Positions 44,803 to 55,748 are shown, numbered from the stretch's first letter. The stretch is 64,000 bases of DNA from Torymus aiolomorphi (GCA_036365515.1 CM070874.1:208438297-208502296), one strand, 5' to 3'. Numbers and translations: made by a program. Notes: a model not told the origin generated them from the sequence alone.

Positions 44803-46580
44803 TCAAATCACTCTCAACGCTTTTCTATTTTTCAAAAACTTCGTCTTATCTAAACTCTTTGTTAATATATCAGCTAGATTAAATTCTGAGTCTATTTTTA
44901 CAACATCAATTATTCCATTTTCGTAGTTTTCATTAACGTAGTGATACTGCACTTCAATGTGCTTTGAATTTTTTGTAAAGTTACCAAATTTTGCGATTGC
45001 AATTGCGCCTGAGTTATCTTCATACATTTTAATTGGTTTATCAAATTTTACGTTAAATGATTCGCATAATAAATTTTTAATGAACAAGATTTCTGTCACT
45101 GCTTCGGACATAGCAGTATATTCTGCAAAAGTAGAACATTTTGTTACTGTACTTTGTTTATGCGTTTTCCAAAAAATTAAGTTTCCATATAATATTTCCA
45201 TATATATCAAATTACAAAACCTGTTGTAGATTTTCTATCTACATTATCTCCTGCATAGTCAGAATCTACCATACAATCTAATACTTCGCTGTTAACATTA
45301 TCGTAGTACGTTAGCTTTAAATCTTTATTCTTAAATAAGTATTTCAAAATTCTCAATGCATATTTAAAGTATCTTTGGTCATAACAACTTTGGTAACGAC
45401 TTAAATAATTAACGCTATATGTTATATCTGGCCTTGTGTCTGTACTGATATATAATAATTCGCCGATTAAATTTCTGTATTTTATTCTTTCATCTGTTTC
45501 ATTTGCTTGTTCTAATTTTAGATTACTCTCCATTGGAATATCGTATAATTTTGCATTTTCAAGGTTGTATTTTATAGCCAAAGATTCGATATATTTCGTT
45601 TGACTTAAAGTCATTTTACCTCTGTCTTCACTATATTCAATATCGATGCCAATATATTGGTTAATTTTGCCCAAATCTTTCATTATAAATCTTTCCATTA
45701 AACTTGCTTTTACTTTGTTTATTTTATTTTTGTCTTTGCAACAAATCAAGAGATCATCTACAAAGACTAGTATATATATTGAATCTTTGCTTGTATTATT
45801 TACATATAGACAGTAATCATAGTTACTTCTTACAAAATTTAATTTCTCGACATATTCGCTGAAACAATCATACCATGCTCTAGGACTTTCTCTGAGACCA
45901 TACAGAGCCTTTTGTAATTTGCAAATTTTATTGTCTCCAGTTTCGTAACCTTTTGGTTCATTAATGTATACTTCTGATTTTACATTGCCATTTAAAAATG
46001 CCGTTTCAACATCCATTTGTTCTATAAACAAATTATTTTTACAACTGTAAGACAATAAAATTTTCAACGTTTGCATTTTACCTACAGGTGAATAAACATT
46101 TTCAACATATTCCTTTTGTTGGAATCCTCTTACAACTAATCTCGCTTTATAAGTATCGTTATTTTTCTTTTTATAAACCCATTTAACGTCAATGACTTTT
46201 TTATCTTTTGGCCTTTCAACAATTTGCCATGTGTGATTTTTCTTTAAACTGTTTATCTCGGAATCCATTGCTAGTTGCCATTGTTTATATTCGCTGGAGT
46301 TTATCGCCTCCTCGAATGTATTTGGTACATTTGCATCAATATAATTTACATAAATAAAATGAGTAACTGGATTTCCGTATCTATTTACTGGACTTTTCTT
46401 TCTTTGAGATTTTCGCGGTATTGTTAGTCTATCTCTGTTTTTGTTGTCTTCGTTATCAGATTCGTTATCGTTTACGTTATTCGCATCGATTAATTCAATT
46501 TGCTCTCCTCTACTTTCCCCGAAGGTCGTAGTAGAGTGAGAAGGATATTCGGAACCGCTGTTGTTCGTTTCATTTAATTC
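44803..46580 (-). pseudogene. Copia-A reverse transcriptase and RNase H, frameshifted
   Basis: RT spans 46268-45207 and further upstream in the same frame. Landmarks are WVYKKKNNDTYKARLVVRGF, VETAFLNGN, ALYGLRESPRAWY and the catalytic YILVFVDDLLI. The RNase H start (DSDYAGDNVDRKSTTGF) is followed by a one-base shift near 45215; the frame at 45210-44803 continues with AEYTAMSEAVTEI, YEDNSGAI and ADILTKSLD. A separate shift near 46615 disconnects RT from the integrase frame. The stretch 46270-46580 is a Ser/Asn-rich hinge between integrase and RT. Confidence 0.9.
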
Positions 46581-48979
46581 TACGTTAATTTCAGAATCAC
46601 TATTTCGCTTTCTAAACAGATTAACTTTATGCTTTCTTCTATTACATCAACATGCCTTGCAGTAATTACTTTATTATTAATTAAGACTTTATAACCGTTT
46701 TCAACATATCCTACTAATATACCTAGTTGTGCCTTATTATCCCACTTACTTTTCCTTAGAGCTTCCGGAACTCTTACGAAGACTCTACTTCCGTAAATTT
46801 TTAAATTTTTAACATTTGGCTTTATCCCAAAAAATATTTCATAAGGAGTTTTATTCTCTGACGTATTTGCAATTGTTCGATTTTTTAAGTAAGCTACCGT
46901 TTTCATTATTTCCGGCCAATATCTTCTATGAATTTTTGCTTCCCTCATTAAGCATCTACCTATATCCATTGCTGATCTATTATATCTCTCCGCTACTCCA
47001 TTTAATTCGTGGACGTATGGTGGACATGTCAATAATTCTATTCCTTTTGATTTTATAAAATCGAGAATTTCGCGATTTAGATATTCTGTACCGTTATCAC
47101 ATTGCACCCTTTTAATTCTCTTATTAAATTTATTTTCTACTAAATTTACGAATTCAATAAAACAACTTGTAGTTTCTGACTTATTCTTAATGCAAAAGAT
47201 TCTGGTACATTTGCTATAATCATCAATAAATGTAAGAAAATATTTTTCTCCACCATAGCCAGTAGTACTATGTGGACCATTTAAATCATTGTGTATTAAT
47301 TCTAGGATTTTTTTCGTTTTTGTTCGATTATTTTCAAACGGTATATTTGCCATTTTACTTTGTATGCAATTTGCACATTTCATATCTATTTTTTCCAGTT
47401 TATCTGGTAAACCTTCAACTAATTTATTATTTACTATTTTATTCAAATAATTAAAATTTACATGGCCAAGTGCTCTATGCCATTTTTCTTTATCTGATAA
47501 TCTTACTGAATTTACATATTTATCTTTATTTTTATTCGTTAATGCATAACTTTTCAAAGAATACAAATTATCAATTTTATTGGCAATAGCTACTAATTCT
47601 CCCGATTTATTGTAAATTTTTGCATTACTGTCTCGTGCAGTTATTGTAGCATTTTTAGTTATACTGGAAAAGCTTAACAAATTTTGCTCAATTCCTTCTA
47701 CATAATATACATTACTCAAATCAATTTGTTTTTCATTATAATAATTTCTAACTTTGATTTTTATATTACCGACTTTCGTCGCTTTTAACATTTTACCGTC
47801 TGGTAATTTTACATTTACCGGATCTTTTAAAACTATATACTTCCCAAAATATTTATCGCTTTTAATAATATGGTCTGTGGAACCACTGTCCAATAACCAA
47901 TTTATTTCGTTACCTTCGCATTCTGTATTTACGCTATAACCTGTTATGTCCTTTACTTCTGGGCCGCATACTTGTGTTGACCACGTCTCGGATGATGAAC
48001 TCTGCTGCTCGTCCGTTGACTTGTTTTGATTTGAACTGCGTCCGCGTCCTCTACCTCGATTGTAACTTCGTTGGTTTCCGCGTTGTCCTCTCGATGATTG
48101 GGCACCTCTGCCTCTACCGCCTTGTTGGCCTTTCCAACAATCCTTTTGATAATGTCCGACATTGCCGCAAGTAAAGCACTGTCTGTTTGTCTTTGTTGAG
48201 AACGTGCTTGCATTACTTTTGTTTTCTGAATTATTAACTAAATTCTTTTCTTTGATTTTTGATTTTACGTAATCTACTGTCCTTTCTCTTTCTGGAATGA
48301 CGTCGATAAAGTCACCAATATAACTGTAATTTGCTGGTAATGCTTTGATTAAGTATCGCATTTTCTCAGTTTCATCTATCTTTCCTCCGGCTGCTTTAAA
48401 TTCGTTCACCGCTTTCTCAAATTCTACGAAGAATTCTTCAACATTTTCATAATTCTTTAATTTAATATCTTCAATTTTTTCTCGGCATATTATTTGTAAT
48501 GACGTGGATTTCGTCACATATAATTTATCCAAATTTGCAATCATTTCATTAGCTGATTTGCACTCACAAACATATTCTAATTGCTTATCTGAAATAGTGC
48601 TAATTAATATATTTCTTGCTTTTAAATCTTTTTTCTTCCATTCATCTGCTTTATCTGTCTCAGCCCGTTCTCTTTCGGCTTGCTCTTTGCACTCTTTATA
48701 TTCTAATAGAGTCATTAAGCGAAATTTCCAACTTGTATAATTTGCACCATCAAAAATGGGAATTACTATATCTTCAATTTTTGCTTGCTTAGCCATCTCG
48801 ACCTTTTTTAATTTAATATCTTCGTATACTTTTATTACTTTATTTAGCGTAATTACTTTCTGCACTATTTTCACAAAACGTTTTTCAGCATTCTTTTCCT
48901 CAATTATTTCTCCGCTTTCATCTTCAACGTCATATAGTATTACTTCTTCTTTGGTTTTTACTTTTCCTTTAGTGTCCAT
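46580..48979 (-). CDS. Copia-A Gag, protease and integrase
   Basis: One open frame of about 799 residues from ATG at 48979. It contains a gag helix domain, a complete zinc knuckle (CFTCGNVGHYQKDC), an RGR/RGRG basic stretch, protease LLDSGSTDHI, the GAG-pre-integrase motif WHRALGHVNF with CANCIQ, and the integrase core: HNDLNGP for the first Asp, VQCDNGTEYLN for the second, and LNGVAERYNR for the Glu. The order (integrase before RT) defines Copia. The frame is lost near 46615, just after the integrase. Confidence 0.93.
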   Translation of the reverse strand: MDTKGKVKTKEEVILYDVEDESGEIIEEKNAEKRFVKIVQKVITLNKVIKVYEDIKLKKVEMAKQAKIEDIVIPIFDGANYTSWKFRLMTLLEYKECKEQAERERAETDKADEWKKKDLKARNILISTISDKQLEYVCECKSANEMIANLDKLYVTKSTSLQIICREKIEDIKLKNYENVEEFFVEFEKAVNEFKAAGGKIDETEKMRYLIKALPANYSYIGDFIDVIPERERTVDYVKSKIKEKNLVNNSENKSNASTFSTKTNRQCFTCGNVGHYQKDCWKGQQGGRGRGAQSSRGQRGNQRSYNRGRGRGRSSNQNKSTDEQQSSSSETWSTQVCGPEVKDITGYSVNTECEGNEINWLLDSGSTDHIIKSDKYFGKYIVLKDPVNVKLPDGKMLKATKVGNIKIKVRNYYNEKQIDLSNVYYVEGIEQNLLSFSSITKNATITARDSNAKIYNKSGELVAIANKIDNLYSLKSYALTNKNKDKYVNSVRLSDKEKWHRALGHVNFNYLNKIVNNKLVEGLPDKLEKIDMKCANCIQSKMANIPFENNRTKTKKILELIHNDLNGPHSTTGYGGEKYFLTFIDDYSKCTRIFCIKNKSETTSCFIEFVNLVENKFNKRIKRVQCDNGTEYLNREILDFIKSKGIELLTCPPYVHELNGVAERYNRSAMDIGRCLMREAKIHRRYWPEIMKTVAYLKNRTIANTSENKTPYEIFFGIKPNVKNLKIYGSRVFVRVPEALRKSKWDNKAQLGILVGYVENGYKVLINNKVITARHVDVIEESIKLICLESEIVILKLT

Positions 48980-49301
48980 TTACCACATGTATAACCTCAA
49001 ATTTCCACGTGCTCTATTCTTGCACCGTGCAGCGTGCTTCACACAAGAAATCTAATCTGCTCGCATCGGCCTGAATTATTCATAAATTTTTCAAAATTCT
49101 TTCTTCTATCACTTATAGACATATTCCACTATGTATTCACACTTGTATTTTTCTTACTTTTGCACTTTTCCTTCAATATTTTTCACAGTTAATTTTTCGC
49201 GAGCCATGTGCCTTTTTATTTCTACGGCAAGGCTGCCCCAATACTCGCCGAGGCTTGTATTGAGTCAGAGTCTTTTTTCTTTTTTACTTACTAACCAGGC
49301 A

Positions 49302-49312
49302 CTCTGCTACCA
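49302..49312 (-). other. Copia-A primer-binding site (initiator tRNA-Met)
   Basis: Directly inside the 5' LTR the minus strand reads TGGTAGCAGAG, complementary to the last 11 bases of insect initiator tRNA-Met as I recall it. Confidence 0.75.
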
Positions 49313-49642
49313 TGTTGAGGTTTGGATAATTAATAGTGTTGAGGTTTGTGGTAAAGTAAGAAACCATTATTTAATAGAGAGAGATAAATATAGTTTATTG
49401 AGGTGGCAAGAAAGCCAGTTGGCACGTCCGACTTACATCGCAGTTGGAATAGCAAGAAAGTAAGAAACATTCTAACTGCGCTACACTGCTCTTGCATATC
49501 ACGCAACTCTCATACAGACATACTGGAGTGGGGAGACACTCATGTGTGGGTTTCGTCCGCCGTCGCTTGGCAGACGCGCATACCATTGTACCTATCCTCG
49601 CGTACAGCGCGCTGCATGTTGAAACATTCACATATTCCAACA
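49313..49642 (-). repeat. Copia-A 5' LTR
   Basis: 330 bp, about 98.5% identical by eye to 44375-44704; differences include positions near 49402, 49422, 49427, 49492 and 49495. Confidence 0.95.
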
Positions 49643-49887
49643 GCTCCCATGTTTGAAAAACAAGGTGCGGGTGTACTGCCGCAATACAAGTTGGCAAGAA
49701 TGAATACGACTATGGACTATGTGTATTGGGACGATCCGAACGAGCTGGTCGAACGCTTGAGATTACTCATAGCTGAATAATCAGATGGCAATCCCAGTCA
49801 CGTGAACGAGATTCACTCGATAATTGAGAAGTTGCGCCAGGGGACGTAATGTATTAGACGAACCTTCTCTCTCTTCTCAGTATCACA

Positions 49888-50229
49888 ATGAGCGTCGATG
49901 TGTTCGGACGTAAACTGGAGCAAAGCTCCAGTAGAGGCCCACCTGTGGTAGGTTACAAATTCACCGCCGATGGTCAATAGGATGTTGATAGCAAACGACT
50001 CTGCAACGTAGCACAGCCGAAACAGTTGAATGACGCAGTCAATTTGGACACTTTGCAAATGGAATTACACAGTGTACACGAAGTTACTGCTCGTTTACGT
50101 AGCGACCTCGATGTCTTGGAGTCAGTTATTGACACTTACAGAGCCGATATCGATAAGAAGCTGCAAAAATTTTTCGCAGACGTTCAAGCTATAAAAGAGG
50201 CAACATACGAGCCGTGGAGCACCGAATGA
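49888..50229 (+). pseudogene. Maverick small coiled-coil protein, one nonsense codon
   Basis: The frame starts at the ATG at 49888 (reading MSVDVFGRKLE), is cut by TAG at 49978-49980 and continues in frame to 50229. The C-terminal half is a regular heptad-like helix (LQMELHSVHEVTARLRSDLDV through LQKFFADVQAIKEA). The position between the virion genes and the integrase, and the conserved Met-Ser-Val-Asp-Val-Phe-Gly start, match a small protein common in insect Mavericks. Function unknown; a fibre- or tail-like structural role is only a guess. Confidence 0.6.
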
Positions 50230-50233
50230 CATT

Positions 50234-51141
50234 ATGGACCAACAAATGAAAGTAGTGGTGGATGAGTTGCACCAGCCCGCTCGTCGCAACTATCTACGTC
50301 GAAAATACGATATTCGTGGCATGGATGAGACGTGGCAAGCTGATATAGTGGAAATGCAATCATATGCGCGAGAAAACAAAGGTTACAGGTACATGCTCAC
50401 CGTCATTGACATATTTTTCAAATACTCATGGGCAATTCCTGTGAAAAAGACAACAGGTGAGGATGTAGCAGCAGCTATGAAGTCTGTGTTGTGTGAAAGT
50501 GGTCGACTGCCGAAGAATCTCCATACCGACAGAGGAAAGGAATTCTACAACAAGAAATTCGAAGCCCTCATGACGAAGTACAAGATAAATCTCTACTCGA
50601 CGTATAGCAATCTCAAAGCCTCGATATGTGAACGCTTCAATCGAACGTTGAAGAATGAGATGTGGAAAAAATTCAGTCTACGTGGAAACTACAAGTGGTT
50701 GGATATCTTACCCGATTTGTTGACAGCTTACAATGAGAGAAAACACAGAACAACTGGAATGAAGCCTAAAGATGTGACAAAGAACAGTAGTGTGAAACAG
50801 AAAATTGTCCAGCATAAAAAGAAGCCTAAATTCCAAGTAGGGGACAACGTACGTGTGAGCAGAGTCAAACAAGTTTTCGAAAACGGATATACACCAAACT
50901 GGTCAACGGAGATATTCAGCATAACAAAAGTAGCCTCTACAAACCCTGTTACTTATCATTTGAAGGATTATCGCGAACAGCCTATAAGTGGAGGTTTCTA
51001 CGAAGAGGAATTATAAAAGGTTAAGTATCCTGATGTGTATCTCGTGCAAAAATTCTGAAAAAACGTGGTAATGAAGTTTACGTTAAATGGCTGGTATTTG
51101 ATAGTTCCGACAACAGTTGGATTGATAAATCAAACTTGTAA
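50234..51141 (+). pseudogene. Maverick integrase with chromodomain (broken at the C-terminus)
   Basis: Retroviral-type integrase. Catalytic residues: D in WQADIVEM, D in LHTDRGKEF and E in ICERFNRTLK. The core frame runs uninterrupted from ATG 50234 to TAA 51014-51016. Beyond that stop the sequence continues as a chromodomain-like segment (VYLVQKF, then YVKWLVFDSSDNSWI) ending at TAA 51139-51141, but with a one-base shift near 51055. So a nonsense codon and a frameshift separate the chromodomain from the core. In the family the integrase joins element ends to 6-bp staggered targets. Confidence 0.85.
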
Positions 51142-51169
51142 AAAAATTTTTTTTTTTTTTGAGAAGTGA

Positions 51170-51224
51170 TGAGAGCCCCAACCATCGCTCTCACCTGTGA
51201 GGTGCAACCATGAGTAGCTACCTC
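51170..51224 (-). terminator. Two-hairpin 3' element, copy 1
   Basis: Minus-strand sense, 54 nt after the stop of the gene at 51278-51574. Hairpin A: GAGGTA...CACCTC (51224-51199). Hairpin B: TGAGAGC - GATGGTTGGG - GCTCTCA (51193-51170), a 7-bp perfect stem with a 10-nt loop. An A14 tract follows in the sense direction after a TCACTTCTC spacer. Confidence 0.75.
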
Positions 51225-51277
51225 TCCATGAACTTCCTTTTTTATTATTTTTTTTTATTTTTTTTTTATTTATTTTT

Positions 51278-51574
51278 TTATAAAATATTAAATTTAACAC
51301 CACTATTTTTACATGTTATAAAGAGCTTGAGTTTGTTGGCAGCCTCCGCCATGTTGTTGAACATATCTTCGTCCTTCTCCAGTGCTGAACATACGCGGCT
51401 GGGCAGGAAGATCTGGAACTCGTCTTCCAAGTTGGCAACGTACTTGGGTCCATATTTGGTCTTGATGCGGCGCAATGCAATGACCATGAAGCTGTGATCG
51501 AGCTCCACGTCGGAAAGCTTCTTCGTTGGCAGAAAGCCTCCACGGGCAATTTCATTAATTGCTGATAGATCCAT
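51278..51574 (-). CDS. Maverick small candidate DNA-binding protein
   Basis: Intact 98-residue frame starting at ATG 51574, directly at an intron acceptor (TTTCAATTTCTAG|ATG). The donor GTAAGT lies just after the PolB stop codon near 51644, so the upstream exon is the PolB 3' end and a shared or bicistronic transcript is likely. Sequence features: FLPTKKLSDVEL, a KYGPKYVANLEDEFQIFLPSRV core of alternating strands, and a helical C-terminus. The core resembles OB-fold single-strand-binding proteins, which would suit a place beside the polymerase; this is weak inference. Followed by two-hairpin element copy 1. Confidence 0.55.
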   Translation of the reverse strand: MDLSAINEIARGGFLPTKKLSDVELDHSFMVIALRRIKTKYGPKYVANLEDEFQIFLPSRVCSALEKDEDMFNNMAEAANKLKLFITCKNSGVKFNIL

Positions 51575-51644
51575 CTAGAAATTGAAAAAAACATGATTAT
51601 TATGGGGGAGAGAGAGAGAGAGAGAGAGTGTGTAAAGTACTTAC
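51575..51644 (-). other. Intron between PolB and the small downstream gene
   Basis: The minus strand runs GTAAGTACTTTACAC ... CT-rich ... TTTTTTTCAATTTCTAG, about 70 bp with canonical ends and a (GA)n/(CT)n tract. Joining the exons does not fuse the two proteins in frame. Confidence 0.65.
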
Positions 51645-51645
51645 C

Positions 51646-54600
51646 TCAGGTTATTCCTTGGTCCTGGATCCTACCCCTCTTCTTCAGAGGTTCGGAGATA
51701 GATGTGGTGGCGGAGTGCTTCTTCTGGAGCTCCTTCGAGCGACTGATGACTCCGGCTGGCTGTAGCGCCTTAAGTACCGATCTCTCAACCACTTTTTGGA
51801 CCGCCGTAACCGCTGCTGTGGGAATGGGGGAGCTCGCTGATTGGCTGGAGCTCGCTGACTGGTCGGAGCACGTTGAGACCCGTCCGCACACGCACGCCCC
51901 ACCATTGCGCAGCGTCATCTTGCACTGGCGGATGGAGAAGTGCCCCCACGGGAGACTATCCGTCTCGCCAAGCGCCACATGGCGCTTGTCGTCGTGGGGG
52001 CTGAGAGCGATCTTCTGTTCCTTCTCCGTGCGGATGACGTGCAGGCGGGAGCGTATGTTGCGCTGCTCCTTTGCCAGCACCTGCTGCTCACGCAGGCAGC
52101 GCACGTAGTCCTCGAAGCTGATGTTGGCCTTGACCACCGACGACTTGACGCACTTGGCCTACTTGATGGGCTTGTGGCCTTCGATACGGACGCCATACAT
52201 CTTGCTTCGGAGGCCCACAAACTCCAACATGACGCTGCCATTGCATTCCTCCTTCATGGGTCCGACTACCTTCTTATTCGCGCGAGGTATACCAAATGGT
52301 TGTCCTCGGCGAAGTCCGAAGTGTCGAACTCATGAAGGTCGCGCTTCATGGCTTCGTACATGTCGATGCCGCGGACCTCGTAGATGAGGCTGGCCGTATT
52401 GGTATACATCAGCTTCGACGACTCACCCACAGTGCGCTGCATGTATTCGTAGTGGAAGCCGTATACGAGCGTCTTGGAAAGATCCAAGACAGCGAGACCC
52501 ACGTATACCGGCTTCCTGATGGTGACCTCCGTATGACTGAGCTGGATGGCCACCAGGTCCTCCCTGAAGACGGCTGTGCTGTGGAAGTTTGGCTTGGCTA
52601 TGAGGGCCTCATCCCCATAGCGCCCCTGCCACTTGCGCACCAGCTTGACGTCCACCCTCTTGCGCTCGTTCTCCATGGTCTTGCCGTACACCGCGTTGTT
52701 GAACAGCTTGAAGAGGAGTTTCGCGAAGTCATTCTTCGCGTTCTTCCTCTTCTCGCTGTTTAGGTCGATGCACGGCTTCAACCATGGCTTCTGATCGAAG
52801 CACAGCGCGCGGTGGACCTTAGTCAAGCGCAAGCCGTGCTTTAGGACCTGCTTGAGAGCGCTATAGTGGATGATATAGCGCTCTTTGTCGTACAGAGTCG
52901 TGAGCAACTTACCCTGTTTCTTACCAGGTGGCGTCATGTGCTCTGGGCAGAGGGGCAGGTCTCTGTGAGCGTCGGGGAGGTGCTCCGGGTACTCCAGGTC
53001 CACCTCAAGAATGTAGCCCTCGTGATAGTTGTCGGGCACATCCCAGACGTTGGGCTGCTCCACGTCCTCGACCCATCGGAAGCCTCCATAGGGCAGGAGT
53101 TGTGTTATGGCCCACCCGTAGAGGTTGTTGACATCATAGTAACTCCTCTTCAGGGTTGTAGAAGTCGCCCATGTAGCGGTTGTTGGCCTTGGCGTAGCGG
53201 TTGGAGCACTGACTTACACCACCCCGGATGCCTCGCTCCACGAACAGGAGCATGTCGATGCGTGAGCAGCTCCAGCTCGACCTTGGTGTACTTGAGCATG
53301 GCGTCCCAACTGAGTCCAGGGGTGGTGTAGTAGTGCATCGGGTCGAGACCGTATGCCTCCATGCAGTTGTCTCAGAAGTTCTTAAAGACGTTGGCAAGTA
53401 GCAGCACGTCCGTCTTGAGATACAGGTCGGAGTACTCACCGAGACTCTTGATGCCGAAGGATTGCCATACCTTCTGGGCGTGCTGATAGTCTTCCTCGTT
53501 GATGTTGCTGTTGTAGAGGCTACTATGAAAATCCTCCTTGGCTGGCAGTTCTCCCTCCTCCAGGATGTCGAGGGAGGAGACGTAGTCGTAGGGGAATACT
53601 CCCTTCCTCTTCAGCAGCTCTATCTGCTCAGCCGTGTAGCTCTTCCGGAATTTTAGTTCGGCGATGTTCAGGCGATCTAGGTAGGACGCCAACTTCTCGA
53701 GGGAGGAGGCCATGAAGCGGAGCAACTCGATGAATCGAAGTTGAACCTCAGTGCCCTCGACGTATTTGGTGAAGGAGATGTATTTTTCCTTCGTCTGAGG
53801 GATGAGGCTCACTCGACCACCGAATCGCGTTGCGATCTCCATAATGAAGCGGTGGGAGTCGTATCCGCCCAAGTTGTGGAAAACCACTGGCACAATCCTT
53901 GAGTCTTGGTACTGCAGGTTGCAGTTGTTGTGTGCCGAGCCTCTATATCTGAAAAAACAAAATATATTAGAAAAGAAACAAATTGTAAGGTGGAGGGGAA
54001 AAAAATGTAAATACTTACTTTCCCGTGAGATGGCAATGGTCCCTGACCCTCTTGTCCTGGCTGGTAAATGGCTTTCTGCACATGTAGCATAGTGTAGCCT
54101 TCTTAAAGTCGTCCTTCTCTCATTGTGTGAGGTCGTCCATAGAATGAGGATTTTTAAGGGTATCGTTTAGCTCTTCGGCGAGCTCTCGCAGCCTGTCGAC
54201 AAACCATTCCGCCGGATTCTGCCCATCCTCTTCATCCTTCCTGTAGCTGGTGTAGCCGCAGCGAGTCTCGTCGAAGCTACACTTGACGTAGAAGCCTTCA
54301 CTGAAGGCCTCGTGCCGCTGGTAGGCTCGCTCGTTGTCTGCCATAGGCTTGAGTACGCACTTAAAGTCGGCGTATCCAATGATGGATACGCGTTCATTAT
54401 TTTTGAAGTTCTTGAATTTCAGTATTTTCTCCTTCTCTGCGGGCAGCTTCACCTTGCACTTATTGATTCGAGCGCAGTCTGCTTCGTGAGCCTTCAATTT
54501 TTCATCGTTTCTGAAGTAGTGGAAGCAGCGGTCGCAAATGAACTTCTTACCATTCCGTAAGCTGAGTTGCCTTCCAACTAGACGGGAGAAATCCTTTATC

Positions 54601-55682
54601 CAGATGTAGTGGAATTTGGGCACTACCTCATCCTCTTCTTCTTCATCATCCTCATCCACGTAGTGGTCTTGTACGAGGAGAAGATTGACGTGTTTCTCCT
54701 TCTTGCCTTTTGAAACATGGCATGGTGATACCTCGAATTTTCCATCTCTCTTCTTCATGATGTACAAGTTGATGGACACGTCATTTTGTTACTCGAATTT
54801 GGCGATCTGCCTCGGCGATACTGGGAACTCAATACCCTTGAAGTTTAACTCACCTACAAATGCCTTGTAGTTGGTCACTCTGTCAGCATGTTTGCTAGCT
54901 GGATGTAGCGCCGAGAGTACAGCCCACTGGAAGCACTTATCGTCCTCGTTTTGCACGTTGATGCAGGCCTCCTTTCTTTTCACTACATCAGGCAGTGGGA
55001 TGTAGGAGTTTCCTCTCATGGGATTGAACTTGTTGACGTTCACAGCCAAGTTCATGATGAAACGCAGTGTCGAGCCGGAGTCTCATTCCTGGAATTCCTC
55101 CATTTCGCGGAGGATGGGCTGCTCGACATTGGCTGCAAACCACTCGCTTAGTTCGGTGATGGTGTAGATTGGAGCGTTCTTTGTGTTGAAGTAGAAAATT
55201 TCCACTGTTTCCTCGTTGCCCGTGACCTTGGTGTACTCGGCAGCGAGCACTACTTTGACCTTGACTGCGTTGTGTTCCTCGAGAGCGGTCTGTATTTTCG
55301 CAATAAAGATGACTCGAGCGTCTTCGAGGAATGTTGTTGCGTCCAGATGTTGGTGGTTGCTGATGACTCCGGTCTTTATGCGGCTATCAAAGGCCGAGTT
55401 GACGTCATCCCAGCTGACTTTTGCCAAGCCTGCACCACGTACCGCAGAGAAGGTGAGCATGCTCTGTCGTATTCTGTACAGTACAGCGATGGTCGACTCG
55501 CATTTTCGCTTCTCGTGTACGTTCGTGCCTGGGGTGTGGAGAAGTCTCTCGTACGTCTCGATGTGGTCAACGATTATGACGTTGGCCCATCTTTCAGCCA
55601 TGTCGCTGCTCACATTACCACCTCTCATCAGCTCCAATGCTTGCTGCATGAGCATGATGGATTCACGACTATCCGATGCCAT
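51646..55682 (-). pseudogene. polB: Maverick protein-primed DNA polymerase B, inactivated
   Basis: Starts at the ATG at 55682. Landmarks in order: N-terminal domain; exonuclease motif I region YADFK (Lys replaces the usual Glu); the DHCHLTGK / YRGSAHNNCN zinc-type segment; exo II VFHNLGGYDSH; exo [13 protein letters not shown]; Pol [11 protein letters not shown]; Pol B LFNNAVYGKTMEN; and Pol C reading YTNTASLIYE, where both catalytic aspartates are replaced. An intron at 54018-53949 (GTAAGT...TTTTTTCAG) lies between HLTGK and YRG. In-frame stops occur at 55083 (TGA), 54789 (TAA), 54120 (TGA), 53372 (TGA) and 52159 (TAG), and shifts near 53265, 53140 and 52300. The enzyme is dead several times over. 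Confidence 0.92.
53949..54018 (-). other. PolB intron (70 bp)
   Basis: Minus-strand donor GTAAGTATTT after ...CACGGGAAA and acceptor TTTTTTCAG before ATATAGAGG. Splicing restores the conserved Gly-Lys-Tyr-Arg-Gly order, which strongly supports the junction. Confidence 0.88.
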
Positions 55683-55683
55683 T

Positions 55684-55748
55684 CTAAGGAAAAAATGTAT
55701 TAGTAATTGAGCTATAGCAAAAAAAAAAAGACGTTGCAGAATACTCAC
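55684..55748 (-). other. PolB 5' untranslated intron (65 bp)
   Basis: Donor GTGAGTATT at 55748 and acceptor TTTTTTCCTTAG ending one base before the PolB ATG. The first exon would run from the TSS near 55999 to 55749 and be non-coding. Confidence 0.7.

Larger units (their letters stand above)
44370..49647 (-). mobile_element. Copia-A: LTR retrotransposon nested in the Maverick
   Basis: Two 330-bp LTRs (44375-44704 and 49313-49642) with TG...CA ends, flanked by GCTCC at 44370-44374 and 49643-49647 (exact 5-bp target duplication). The LTRs differ at about five positions. The element reads on the minus strand with the Copia order gag-PR-IN-RT-RNase H. Two frameshifts in pol make this copy defective. 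The primer site matches initiator tRNA-Met. Confidence 0.97.
43874..49780 (+). pseudogene. Maverick virion-associated gene, split by nested Copia
   Basis: The gene runs 43874-44374 and resumes at 49648-49780 after the Copia insertion and its duplicated GCTCC. The start codon was lost with the ATPase deletion; the first visible codons read VEPLEKL. The N-terminal part is Lys/Arg/Glu-rich and helical, the middle has an SYIDVNGAKYAKTDGLLELL segment, and the C-terminus ends YWDDPNELVERLRLLIAE. This type of protein is common beside the ATPase in insect Mavericks, but its function is unknown. Reading across the Copia LTR junction is an artefact. Confidence 0.7.

Noticed and set aside
49302..49312. 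tRNA genes at the primer-binding sites
   Set aside because: Only short matches to tRNA 3' ends or the anticodon stem are present; no cloverleaf surrounds them.
51141..51250. Hairpin B read as an intrinsic bacterial-type terminator
   Set aside because: In the sense direction the stem is followed by an A-tract and not a U-tract, and the context is a nuclear element with spliceosomal introns.
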